DNA of 30,772 bases from CAADGU01 sp964581605 (lineage in GTDB: Bacteria > Chloroflexota > Anaerolineae > Promineifilales > Promineifilaceae): contig CAZOPF010000071.1 in NCBI GenBank assembly GCA_964581605.1, positions 1 to 30,772 on the forward strand, written 5' to 3'. Made by a program: the position numbers and the translations under genes. The notes beneath the pieces are model-generated. The model searched no databases and was not told the DNA's origin. It worked only from the letters and a program-made list of their open reading frames with translations. Positions within the stretch are counted from its first letter, which is position 1, and the number at the start of each line of letters is the position of its first letter. This document shows positions 17,169 to 24,592 of the stretch, piece by piece.

Positions 17169-17201
17169 GACCTTGAGGGTTTCAAAAAAACCTCAAGGCC
17201 T
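17169..17201. terminator. Hairpin after the propeller gene
   Basis: CCTTGAGG (17171-17178) pairs with CCTCAAGG (17191-17198), extended by TTT/AAA around a bulged G. An A-run precedes it (17162-17168), so it would read as a hairpin plus T-run on the minus strand. On the plus strand no T-run follows, and it may only attenuate. It separates the propeller gene from the next gene by 20 bases. Confidence 0.55.
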
Positions 17202-17221
17202 GAGTCTGGTGTGAACTGTTT

Positions 17222-17896
17222 ATGAACCGATTAGAATGGATTTTAGGTATTGTGTTGGTGCTGCTGCTGATAGGTGTGGCGGTGCTGTCGTTGGTTTTCT
17301 GGTTTGGGCCAGACCGGGCAGCGAATGGCCCGGCCGCAAATTCTGCTACCGTGTTGGCGCAGCGTGCCGATGATATTGCCCCCACCTCTGTTTTTACCGG
17401 GGATACGGCAAAGGTGGCATATGCGAAGGCGCAGCAAACGGCCGCAGCCTGGCACCCCGACGCTAAATTACTCAACCTTTCCGCCACCTGGCCGCAGGGT
17501 GCCTCCATTCAAGATCTGCAAAATGGGCAGGCCACCTGGGGCTTTACCTTTTACTCCCCCAGCGCTGAACAGATTGCTGTTATTTCTGTGGTGGAGGAGA
17601 ACGCCACGATTGTCTCTCAGGGGGAGCACACTCAGACGGCACCCATATTGGAGGCAACTGGCTGGAATCTGGACAGCAGCGAAGTCATTGGCACAATGCT
17701 AAACCAGGGTGGCAGCCAGTTTATCAGCGATGAAGGGGTTATCACCTTGATGATGATGTTGGACGCGGATAACGACACGGGCGACGGCCGGTTGGAATGG
17801 CAAATCAACCTTATCTCGCTGCAAAACGGCCGTGCCCTCAAAATGTTGATTGATGCCACTTCTGGCGAAATTTTAGAAAACGAAACTGTACCGTAA
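17222..17896 (+). CDS. Membrane-anchored PepSY-like small protein
   Basis: The 224-residue protein has one N-terminal transmembrane helix (residues ~5-28, WILGIVLVLLLIGVAVLSLVF). The extracytoplasmic part begins with a Ala-rich stretch, then AYAKAQQTAAAWHPDAKLL. Its end, LEWQINLISLQNGRALKMLIDATSGEIL, follows the PepSY-like pattern (strand, helix, then 'ID..(S/T)GEI'). PepSY domains are often inhibitory or chaperone-like toward secreted enzymes. Here it could assist assembly of the neighbouring surface proteins, but that is only inferred from position. No ribosome-binding site is obvious before ATG 17222. It is followed 25 bp later by the second TadE-like gene. Confidence 0.7.
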   Translation: MNRLEWILGIVLVLLLIGVAVLSLVFWFGPDRAANGPAANSATVLAQRADDIAPTSVFTGDTAKVAYAKAQQTAAAWHPDAKLLNLSATWPQGASIQDLQNGQATWGFTFYSPSAEQIAVISVVEENATIVSQGEHTQTAPILEATGWNLDSSEVIGTMLNQGGSQFISDEGVITLMMMLDADNDTGDGRLEWQINLISLQNGRALKMLIDATSGEILENETVP

Positions 17897-17921
17897 GCTT
17901 ATTTTTATAAAGAGGTAAAAG

Positions 17922-19208
17922 ATGAAGCGTTTACACATTTTCCCAAACATCCGATCCCAACGGGGGCAAAGCCTGGTCGAAGTTGCTTTGTTCTTTCCCA
18001 TTTTCATTATCATGCTGGCCGGGCTGGTGGAGGTAGCCAATATCCTGGTCACGCAAAACCGCGTCACCAGTGCTACCCGCGCCGCCACCCGCTTTGGTGC
18101 AGATGGCGGCGAAGATGCCGGCATGAACACCGTTCTCCTCAACGCCGTTACCCAAACCCTGCAACTGAACCAGGAAGTGTGGGATGTCTGGGTGATACGC
18201 GGCACTGTTAATGAAGAAGGCAACGGCATTGAAGCAGATACCTGGGAATTCAACCATGTATACGGCATCTCCAATACACAAGAAGCCGACACCGTAGATG
18301 AAGAAGCTATCAAACAAGAAGTGCTGGACGAATTACAGCGCGACGAATTTGGCAATGTACAGGCCGGCATCGCCAGCGACCTGGAGTTTGTGGGCACCTT
18401 TGCCATCCACGACATAGACTCCATTTTGGGGCTAAATGCCATCCCTGCCTTTGCCGACATCACCTCTGTTAAAGACCTGACGGTGATGCGCGTCTTGGGC
18501 TACAGCACCCAGGCCACCGATGGCTGCGATGCGTTCCCCATTGCCATCCATGAGGGGATTCGTTCGGTTACGCCACCCGGCACCGGTGCCAGTCCATTTC
18601 CCAATGACAACGAGTTTCAGAATCCTGCACCTCATGCCACATACAGTCAGTTTATTAATCATGTTGACAATATAGAACTCGTTCCCTCAGCCACCTCGGC
18701 CGGCGCGCAAGAAGGATATGTCTATCGCATCTGGAACGGTTTTGGCTCCGGTAACTTTGGCTGGCTGCGCTGGAATACAGGTCTGTTAGGAAACACTAAT
18801 AATGCTACAGACATGCTAACCTGGCCCGGCAACAGTCGTGATTATTCCGACAGTGGCGCAGAAGGCCAACCGGTACAGGGTTCGGGTTATGATTGGACAG
18901 TTTACGGTTATATAGAACCGGGCGATCCCACCGACCAGCAGATGCATGTGGGAGATTGGGTGGCTGCCAACACGGGCGTCAATAACTCCACCAATGTCAG
19001 AACTGTGCTGGATGATCATATTGCTAACCGGCGCACCTTGCGCTTATTGGTCTGGAATGAAGCGGCCGATCCTGGCAGCAACGGCCGTTACCACATCAGC
19101 CGTTTCGGTATCTTCCGTTTACATGGCTATAGCTTGCAACAGGGCTGGATTCTGGCCGAATTCATTCGCTGGGATGAATCCTGCGGCCAGGCCGCCCAGA
19201 CGCCTTAA
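17922..19208 (+). CDS. TadE-like minor pilin with extended ectodomain
   Basis: The 428-residue protein carries a TadE-type prepilin segment at ~12-45: SQRGQSLVEVALFFPIFIIMLAGLVEVANILVTQ, followed by TSATRAATRFGADGG. Processing is expected after the Gly before QSLVE. The ectodomain (~60-428) is much longer than in standard TadE. It includes an acidic segment (~100-130), a middle region with a VMRVLGYSTQATDGCDAFPIAIHEGI stretch, and a C-terminal part rich in aromatic beta-type sequence (YRIWNGFGSGNFGWLRWNTG). GAGG at 17912-17915, six bases before ATG 17922, fixes the start. Probably a structural subunit of a Tad-like surface fibre together with the proteins at 13640, 19300 and 21203. Confidence 0.85.
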   Translation: MKRLHIFPNIRSQRGQSLVEVALFFPIFIIMLAGLVEVANILVTQNRVTSATRAATRFGADGGEDAGMNTVLLNAVTQTLQLNQEVWDVWVIRGTVNEEGNGIEADTWEFNHVYGISNTQEADTVDEEAIKQEVLDELQRDEFGNVQAGIASDLEFVGTFAIHDIDSILGLNAIPAFADITSVKDLTVMRVLGYSTQATDGCDAFPIAIHEGIRSVTPPGTGASPFPNDNEFQNPAPHATYSQFINHVDNIELVPSATSAGAQEGYVYRIWNGFGSGNFGWLRWNTGLLGNTNNATDMLTWPGNSRDYSDSGAEGQPVQGSGYDWTVYGYIEPGDPTDQQMHVGDWVAANTGVNNSTNVRTVLDDHIANRRTLRLLVWNEAADPGSNGRYHISRFGIFRLHGYSLQQGWILAEFIRWDESCGQAAQTP

Positions 19209-19221
19209 GTAACTATTTTAT

Positions 19222-19280
19222 AGAAGAGAGTGGAGATGGGAGATTGGCGAATCTCTGATCTCTCATCTCCACTCTCTTCT
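19222..19280. repeat. Long palindrome between the TadE-like and TadG-like genes
   Basis: The arm AGAAGAGAGTGGAGATG (19222-19238) is perfectly complementary to 19264-19280, and pairing continues inward for several more bases with one G:T. The inner region repeats the word GGAGAT/ATCTCT. It starts 13 bp after the stop of the TadE-like gene and ends 19 bp before the next start. Confidence 0.8.
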
Positions 19281-19299
19281 TTCAAATGGGGAATAATTT

Positions 19300-21135
19300 A
19301 TGAACGCAAAAACTCTTTTCCGCAAGACATTCGCCAGACCACACACCGCCAGCGAGGCCGGGCAAAGCATTGTTCTCATCGCGCTCGCCCTCATCGCCCT
19401 CATCGGCTTTTTGGGCATCGCCCTGGATGTTGGTTTTGTCTTCGCCCGCGGTTCACAGCTGCAGGCAGCCATAGACTCGGCCGCGCTGGCCGGCGTTACT
19501 GAACTGGGTGGTTGGGCCGTTGGCGGCTCTAACAACCCACAAATTGAAGCCCGCGCCCGCACCAAATCGGCCCAATTTATGAACGCGAATGGGATGCCTG
19601 TTACCGTTACTACCTCTCTGAATGAGGCGGAAAATCTGTATGTGATGGTCACTCCGCTGGGGGCACGGCAATACTCCATCACTGCCACCTGGCCGGTAGA
19701 GACGTTTTTCCTTAAAGTATTAGGCTTTAACGAACCAATTAATCTGACTCGTTCAGCTACGGCCGCCGTCTTCTCCCTGGCCAACGTTTATGCCAGCCGC
19801 CGCATTGAAGATGGCATCCTCAGCACCTCCAACCAATCCGTCTTTGGCCAGAACATCTGCACCAGCTACGGGGACCCCTTCTCCCCACTCAATAGCCCCT
19901 GGGCACCTGGCCCTTACAGCTACCAATACCGCATTATGATTCCACCCGACTACCCCTACGACATTGTGCGTGTGGAACTTATGGACCCCGACTCTATAAA
20001 CAAAGACAACCCTGCACAACCGCTAACCATACCCTACACGGCCGCTGCTGCACCCTATTTTGCCCCCAATACATTTACCACAGGTACCTGCACCGGCAAC
20101 CGCAAAGATGCCTGTTTGATCCCTACCGGTGAACTGGCTCTGGTGAATAACGGTACGCTACCTTTGGATCGGGTAAATCCTTACTGGTTCTGGCGGATAG
20201 ATGAAAATCGCGGTACTGGCGCTGCCCCTGGCAACGGCTCTTGTGGTTCACCAAGCAGCTACAATGCTGACTTTAATACCCGTACCCTATTTGAACTGTT
20301 TTACTGGAAAGAAAATCCCGATGGCACCATTGAACGTGTGGATCTGGCTCGCTACACGGGGCAGGTGGGCGGCGGCCGTGACGCCGGCAACCATGATACT
20401 GACATGCGCTGGGTCTCCCCTGGGGCGGCCCAAAGCTACGACCAGCCGGTAAACGTACCTATTGACCCCGGTTCACCCAAAAACTTTGAAATTAACCTGA
20501 CCAGTGATGTACCCGGTATCCTGGTGGAGCAAGGTACCGGTATTCGTTATATCAATCTTAATGTCACAGCTCAGGATGGCGCTTCGGAAAACGGTTATGA
20601 ATTATGGGCTGGCCCCGCCAACTACGTCCAGACCATAGCCAGCGACGCCAATTCCCGCAATATACAGGTTTTGAACTCTCCAGGCTCGCATAGTTCCAAA
20701 GGCGTTACCATTTTTGCTTCCGGCAACCTGCCCATGAACTCCAACTTCGGCAGCACCGTAGACATTCCCCTGGTCTATGTGGGGCCAGACCTGGCCGGGC
20801 AAGATATTTACGTCAGTATGTTTGACTCTGATTCCGGGGCACAGCCACCTATTACGTTCTATTTTGACTCCATTGCTATAGCCGACTGGTCATTGGTTTT
20901 TGGCCAGAATGGCGTTCCTGATCCTGACGGGCAGACACGCAATTGCCGGCCCGGCAGTTGCAACAATACATGGGTGTCACCCCAATACCAGATTACAGTG
21001 CCCGGCGATGACCCGAACGACCCCGATTATGTGCCGTTCTATGGCGGCCGCCTGACAGCCCGCTACCGAACCGGTTTTGGCGACACCTATGTCTGGCAGA
21101 TCACCATAGATGGTCTGCCTTACCTCACACGGTAA
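19300..21135 (+). CDS. TadG-like (Tad-domain) surface protein
   Basis: The 611-residue protein has a TadE/G-like N-terminal segment at ~15-60: EAGQSIVLIALALIALIGFLGIALDVGFVFARGSQLQAAIDSAALAGV. This is the typical 'Tad' domain with LDVG and DSAALAG motifs. TadG-family proteins are pseudopilin-like secreted or anchored proteins linked to Flp pilus assembly and often carry a large C-terminal part. The remainder (~150-611) is beta-rich with many Asp/Pro/Gly loops and several Cys. I see no von Willebrand A MIDAS motif, which some TadG proteins have. GGGG at 19288-19291 lies eight bases before ATG 19300. Neighbours on both sides are pilin-like. Confidence 0.82.
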   Translation: MNAKTLFRKTFARPHTASEAGQSIVLIALALIALIGFLGIALDVGFVFARGSQLQAAIDSAALAGVTELGGWAVGGSNNPQIEARARTKSAQFMNANGMPVTVTTSLNEAENLYVMVTPLGARQYSITATWPVETFFLKVLGFNEPINLTRSATAAVFSLANVYASRRIEDGILSTSNQSVFGQNICTSYGDPFSPLNSPWAPGPYSYQYRIMIPPDYPYDIVRVELMDPDSINKDNPAQPLTIPYTAAAAPYFAPNTFTTGTCTGNRKDACLIPTGELALVNNGTLPLDRVNPYWFWRIDENRGTGAAPGNGSCGSPSSYNADFNTRTLFELFYWKENPDGTIERVDLARYTGQVGGGRDAGNHDTDMRWVSPGAAQSYDQPVNVPIDPGSPKNFEINLTSDVPGILVEQGTGIRYINLNVTAQDGASENGYELWAGPANYVQTIASDANSRNIQVLNSPGSHSSKGVTIFASGNLPMNSNFGSTVDIPLVYVGPDLAGQDIYVSMFDSDSGAQPPITFYFDSIAIADWSLVFGQNGVPDPDGQTRNCRPGSCNNTWVSPQYQITVPGDDPNDPDYVPFYGGRLTARYRTGFGDTYVWQITIDGLPYLTR

Positions 21136-21148
21136 ATTCTTTATATTC

Positions 21149-21184
21149 GGGCGGCAGGCAGTTTTTATGGATTGCCTGCCGCCC
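21149..21184 (+). terminator. Hairpin between TadG-like and Flp-like genes
   Basis: GGGCGGCAGGCA (21149-21160) pairs perfectly with TGCCTGCCGCCC (21173-21184), 12 bp of GC-rich stem with a 12-base loop. Only a weak T-containing tail (ATTTAG) follows. It probably attenuates read-through, making the Flp-like gene expressed at a different level from its upstream neighbour. Confidence 0.6.
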
Positions 21185-21202
21185 ATTTAGCAGGGGTACC
21201 CT

Positions 21203-22774
21203 ATGAAGCAATTATTCTCATCTCACCTACGTTTGGATACAAACGAAAAAAATAAGAGCAAACAAGCCGGGCAGGGAATTATTGAATATACAATTTTGCT
21301 GGCTTTTCTGGCTCTGGTTATCTATGTCATTGTGCAGGTGCTGGAGCCAACCATTGGCAATGTCTTTTCTGAGTTTGTGTCAGAAGCACCTGTTGCACCA
21401 CCCGCTCTGGCAAACTATACACCGCCGCCCACCTACACGCCTACCATCGTTGTGCCGCCTGGCTCATCTCCAACCCCAACCTTTAGCCCAACGCCAACAG
21501 CCACGCCAACTGAGACACCTACACCTTCGTCAACGCCAACCAACACGTTAACACCTTCACCAACACCGCCTTGCGTTTTGGGTGGGCCTTATAGCGCGCC
21601 CGGCCGTATCCAGATGGAGAATTTTCGGTGCGGTGGGCAAAGTGTCGCCTTTCTGGACAGCACCGCCAGCGGCCCTGGCAGCATTGTTTACCGCAATGAT
21701 GCCGGGCCATCCCCTGAAGGGCCAGACCTGGCGGCGAATACAGATGGTGGTGGCGGCTTCCACCTGGGGTGGGTAACAAACAGCGAATGGGTTGAGTATG
21801 AGGTCACAGCATCTACGACTCAGGCTTATCTGATGACGATTCGCTATGCAGCGGTCGCCGGTACGTCGCCATCTTTGCAAATCAATGTGACCAGCGGCGC
21901 ATTATCTGGCGGCCCCTGGTACTTTAGCGCCCTTCCAACTGGCGGCTGGGACACCTGGAGCGAGGCCAGTGTGATTATTAACCTTTTTGCCGGTACAAAT
22001 ACCATTCGGATTACGGGCAACACGGCGGCAACCAACGCCAATTTCAATTATTTTGATATTGCTAACTACACCGCCACAGCCACACCAACGGCCGCGGCCA
22101 CCAACACGCCTGCCCCCACCAACACGCCTGCCCCCACCAACACCCCCACCCCTTCGCCGACTCCTGAAATTGATGCGGTCCTGTTTGTGGTAGGCAATCC
22201 GGCGAGTTTGAACACGTCGGACACGGCCGTTTACAACCGCCTTATCGCCCTGGGTAACGTCGTCACCGTCGTGGATGACAACGCTTCCACTACCAGCGAC
22301 GCCAACGGCAAATCCCTGGTGGTCATCTCTTCCAGCGTCAATTCCAGCCAGGTTAATACCAAATTCCGTGATGTTTCAGTCCCTGTGATGCTCTGGGAAT
22401 ATGCTCTGTTGGATGACATGATGATGACCGACGATGACGATAATGGAACGGATAGCAACGAAACTCAGATCAACATTATCTACTCGTCACACCCATTAGC
22501 AGCCGGGTTGGCCAATGGTCTGCAAACTGTCACCAGCAGTAACCAGACATTCACTATGGGCGCGCCGAATACGGCTACAGCTATCAGTGTGGCTACCATT
22601 GATAACAACACGGACCACAAAACTATTTTTGCCTATGATATCGGTTCTACTATGGTAGGCATGGAAGCGCCGGCACGCCGGGTGTCCTTCTTCCTGTCCA
22701 ACGACACGGCCGCAGCCCTCAACACCAATGGCTGGGCCTTGTTTGATGCGGCCGTTAACTGGGCTAAACAATAA
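21203..22774 (+). CDS. Flp-type pilin fused to a CBM6 domain and a third extracellular domain
   Basis: The 523-residue protein has a Flp-like prepilin N-terminus at ~20-50: KQAGQGIIEYTILLAFLALVIYVIV, with the G-QGIIEY processing site and Glu at +5. Normal Flp pilins are only ~50-70 residues. Here a TP-linker (~68-125) leads to a carbohydrate-binding module of CBM6 type (~127-285): PGRIQMENF, YRNDAGPSPEGPDLA, GWVTNSEWVEYEV and NFNYFDI. A second TP-linker (~288-318) precedes a C-terminal domain (~320-523, DAVLFVVGNPASLNTSD, ending NTNGWALFDAAVNWAKQ) of a type seen in extracellular proteins, function unknown. AGGGG at 21192-21196 sets ATG 21203. Likely a surface fibre subunit that binds polysaccharide; followed by a strong terminator. 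Confidence 0.85.
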   Translation: MKQLFSSHLRLDTNEKNKSKQAGQGIIEYTILLAFLALVIYVIVQVLEPTIGNVFSEFVSEAPVAPPALANYTPPPTYTPTIVVPPGSSPTPTFSPTPTATPTETPTPSSTPTNTLTPSPTPPCVLGGPYSAPGRIQMENFRCGGQSVAFLDSTASGPGSIVYRNDAGPSPEGPDLAANTDGGGGFHLGWVTNSEWVEYEVTASTTQAYLMTIRYAAVAGTSPSLQINVTSGALSGGPWYFSALPTGGWDTWSEASVIINLFAGTNTIRITGNTAATNANFNYFDIANYTATATPTAAATNTPAPTNTPAPTNTPTPSPTPEIDAVLFVVGNPASLNTSDTAVYNRLIALGNVVTVVDDNASTTSDANGKSLVVISSSVNSSQVNTKFRDVSVPVMLWEYALLDDMMMTDDDDNGTDSNETQINIIYSSHPLAAGLANGLQTVTSSNQTFTMGAPNTATAISVATIDNNTDHKTIFAYDIGSTMVGMEAPARRVSFFLSNDTAAALNTNGWALFDAAVNWAKQ

Positions 22775-22783
22775 ACATAGGGG

Positions 22784-22802
22784 CTGGTGGCTCAACCACC
22801 AG
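22784..22802 (+). other. Short stem-loop before the main terminator
   Basis: CTGGTGG (22784-22790) pairs with CCACCAG (22796-22802) around CTCAA. It lies 9 bp after the stop codon and 12 bp before the terminator hairpin, so the transcript would end in two stacked stem-loops. Confidence 0.5.
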
Positions 22803-22813
22803 TACCCATTCTC

Positions 22814-22849
22814 AAAAGCCTGCCCCGCATGCTCAGGGCAGGCTTTTTT
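22814..22849 (+). terminator. Strong Rho-independent terminator ending the surface cluster
   Basis: AAAAGCCTGCCC (22814-22825) pairs perfectly with GGGCAGGCTTTT (22836-22847), and T continues to 22849. It isolates the pilin-like cluster from the dcw cluster downstream. Confidence 0.92.
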
Positions 22850-22910
22850 GTTGCCATTTTGGGCTATATAGGAAAAAAGGGGGAAGGCATCCTAAATGTT
22901 GACCGCACCC

Positions 22911-22939
22911 TTCACATGAGGGGGGCTTTGGTGTATACT
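22911..22939 (+). promoter_or_regulatory. Sigma70-type promoter for the dcw cluster
   Basis: TTCACA (22911-22916) and TATACT (22934-22939) are separated by 17 bp, each one mismatch from consensus. The predicted start (~22946) lies inside the MraZ-type boxes, about 140 bases before mraZ. Confidence 0.72.
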
Positions 22940-22940
22940 G

Positions 22941-22975
22941 TGGCCTATTGTGGTAAAAAGTGGGGCGTTGTGGGT
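22941..22975 (+). promoter_or_regulatory. Probable MraZ operator (TGG boxes at 10-bp period)
   Basis: Four boxes start at 22941 (TGGCC), 22951 (TGGTA), 22961 (TGGGG) and 22971 (TGGGT), each separated by exactly 5 bp. MraZ is known to bind TGGGN direct repeats with 5-bp spacers upstream of its own gene. The two downstream boxes match fully, the upstream two only in TGG. The array begins one base after the -10, fitting autorepression. Confidence 0.75.
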
Positions 22976-23047
22976 TAAATACGTGCAAAATCCCACAGAA
23001 ATATATGATAAAATGGCGCAATTGAAACACATGTTCTACAAACAAGG

Positions 23048-23073
23048 CCTGACAGGTTTTGAAACCTGTCAGG
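23048..23073. repeat. Palindromic element upstream of mraZ, copy 1
   Basis: CCTGACAGGTTT (23048-23059) and AAACCTGTCAGG (23062-23073) are perfect complements, with TG between. A near-identical copy lies inside murD (30546-30578). The element ends 14 bp before the mraZ start. Confidence 0.85.
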
Positions 23074-23087
23074 TCTATTAGCAACTA

Positions 23088-23513
23088 ATGTTCTTAGGCG
23101 AATACACACACACTATTGACGAAAAAGGGCGGCTGACGATTCCGGCGAAGTTTCGTGGGTTGCTGGCTTCCGGGCTGGTGGTGACACGTGGGTTTGACCA
23201 GAACTTGATGCTCTTTCCTCTGGATGGCTGGCAGGAATTGGCGCAACGGATTGCCGAACGGCCGTTAGCCGATGAAGATATGCGTATGTTCCGCCGCCGC
23301 GTCTTTTCCGGGGCTACCGATTTGCAACCTGACCGCCAGGGGCGCATCTTGCTGCCCCCCTACCTGCGTGAGTTTGCCGGGATCAACGGCGATGTGGTCA
23401 TCGCTGGCATGTTTCATTATCTGGAATTGTGGAGTACCGATGCCTGGACGGCCGTGCGCCAATCCATTGAAAGCAATGATGACGTAGGCCGCTGGGAGGA
23501 TTTGGGAATATAG
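23088..23513 (+). CDS. mraZ: Transcriptional regulator MraZ
   Basis: The 141-residue protein has both AbrB-like MraZ repeats: MFLGEYTHTIDEKGRLTIPAKFR at the N-terminus, and the second unit around DLQPDRQGRILLPPYLREFA (~83-102). Length is typical (~140-150). MraZ forms ring-shaped oligomers, binds TGG-box repeats and represses the dcw promoter; matching boxes lie at 22941-22975. It is the first gene of the dcw cluster and is followed by rsmH across a word-palindrome. No clear Shine-Dalgarno sequence precedes ATG 23088. Confidence 0.96.
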   Translation: MFLGEYTHTIDEKGRLTIPAKFRGLLASGLVVTRGFDQNLMLFPLDGWQELAQRIAERPLADEDMRMFRRRVFSGATDLQPDRQGRILLPPYLREFAGINGDVVIAGMFHYLELWSTDAWTAVRQSIESNDDVGRWEDLGI

Positions 23514-23604
23514 TGATTTTGTGTTTGAGTGATTTTGTGATTTTGTGTTTGAGTGTTCGTGTGAACACCAAAACACTAAGACACTAAAACACTAAAACAC
23601 CAAT
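23514..23604. repeat. Tandem-word palindrome between mraZ and rsmH
   Basis: The left half repeats GTGATTTT, GTGTTTGA and similar words. The centre GTGTTC-gtgt-GAACAC is a perfect small hairpin. The right half repeats ACACTAAA/ACACTAAG units. The halves are imperfect complements. It shares its vocabulary with the spacer at 11590-11688. It starts directly at the mraZ stop and ends 16 bp before rsmH. Confidence 0.75.
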
Positions 23605-23620
23605 ACACACACCAGCTCAC

Positions 23621-24559
23621 ATGAACACCCTCCAGGAACACACCCCCGTCCTGTTACATGAAGTGCTGGCGCTGCTGCTGCCAGAGCGTAACGGCCGTTA
23701 CATAGACGGTACAGTGGGTGCAGGTGGACACACAGCTGGTATTTTAGAGCAGTCGGCGCCTTCAGGTCGAGTGTTGGCATTTGACAAAGACCCCCAGGCC
23801 ATTGCGTTTGCTAAAGAGCAGCTGGCCGCTTTTGGGGACCGGGTGGCATTTGTCAATGCCAGTTATACCAAAATGGGGCAGTTTGCCCCCCTGATGGGTT
23901 TTGCCCAACCGGACGGTATCGTGTTGGATTTGGGACTTTCCTCCCGCCAGTTGAATGACTCGGAACGCGGCTTTTCTTTTATGAAGGAAGGCCCGCTGGA
24001 TATGCGCTTTGACCCTACCAAAGGGGAAACGGCCGCCGACCTGATTAACAATCTGGCAGAAACAGAACTGGCCAACCTGTTTTGGGAATACGGCGAAGAG
24101 CAGCAAAGCCGGAAGATTGCCCGGTTAGTCGTACAGGCACGGCCGTTCACCACCACCACCCAATTGGCCGACTGCATCGCCGCCCACATCCACACCCCCA
24201 AACACATTCACCCGGCCACCCAAGTCTTCCAAGCCTTGCGCATTGCGGTTAATCACGAACTGGAAGAGGTCGAAAAAGGGCTGGCAGTTGCTATTGAATT
24301 ACTCGCGCCGGGCGGCCATCTGGCTGTTATCAGCTTTCATTCGCTGGAAGACCGCATGGTGAAACAAACATTTCGCCACCTAAGCCAGGACCGCACACCA
24401 CCACCAGGCTATCCGGCAACCCCAGATAGTGGGCCCGCCATCCTGCACCTGCTGACAAAAAAAGCCATTCAGGCGTCGCCCGTAGAAGTAGCGCAGAACC
24501 CCCGCAGCCGCAGTGCGCGTTTGCGGGTAGTGGAAAAATTGGAGATTGAGAGAAACTGA
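23621..24559 (+). CDS. rsmH: 16S rRNA (cytosine-1402-N4)-methyltransferase RsmH
   Basis: The 312-residue protein is full length for the RsmH (MraW) family. Visible motifs: HTPVLLHEVL at ~7-16, the SAM-binding GTVGAGGHT (~30-38), VLAFDKDPQA (~51-60), DGIVLDLGLSSRQL (~102-115), ERGFSF and PLDMRFD (~119-134), FQALRIAVNHELEEVEKGL (~204-222) and VISFHSLEDRMVK (~236-248). It methylates N4 of C1402 of 16S rRNA in the cytoplasm. It keeps its usual place between mraZ and ftsL. Confidence 0.97.
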   Translation: MNTLQEHTPVLLHEVLALLLPERNGRYIDGTVGAGGHTAGILEQSAPSGRVLAFDKDPQAIAFAKEQLAAFGDRVAFVNASYTKMGQFAPLMGFAQPDGIVLDLGLSSRQLNDSERGFSFMKEGPLDMRFDPTKGETAADLINNLAETELANLFWEYGEEQQSRKIARLVVQARPFTTTTQLADCIAAHIHTPKHIHPATQVFQALRIAVNHELEEVEKGLAVAIELLAPGGHLAVISFHSLEDRMVKQTFRHLSQDRTPPPGYPATPDSGPAILHLLTKKAIQASPVEVAQNPRSRSARLRVVEKLEIERN

Positions 24560-24592
24560 GCTTCTCAAAAAAACTCAGCTTATTCGACTGAC

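Larger units (their letters stand above)
22775..23087 (+). other. 313-bp intergenic region between surface cluster and dcw cluster
   Basis: This gap holds, in order, a small stem-loop (22784-22802), the cluster terminator (22814-22849), a sigma70-type promoter (22911-22939), a TGG-box array at 10-bp period (22941-22975), an AT-rich stretch (ATATATGATAAAAT, ~23001-23014) and a 12-bp perfect palindrome (23048-23073). No gene is supported in it. Confidence 0.8.

Noticed and set aside
22081..22160. Repeat NTPAPTNTPAPTNTP as a mobile or CRISPR-type repeat
   Set aside because: It is a coding Thr/Pro linker inside the Flp-CBM6 protein, in frame and typical of secreted proteins here.
23041..23080. 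CRISPR-like or attachment site at the mraZ palindrome
   Set aside because: Only two dispersed copies are seen, with no regular spacers, cas genes or integrase nearby.
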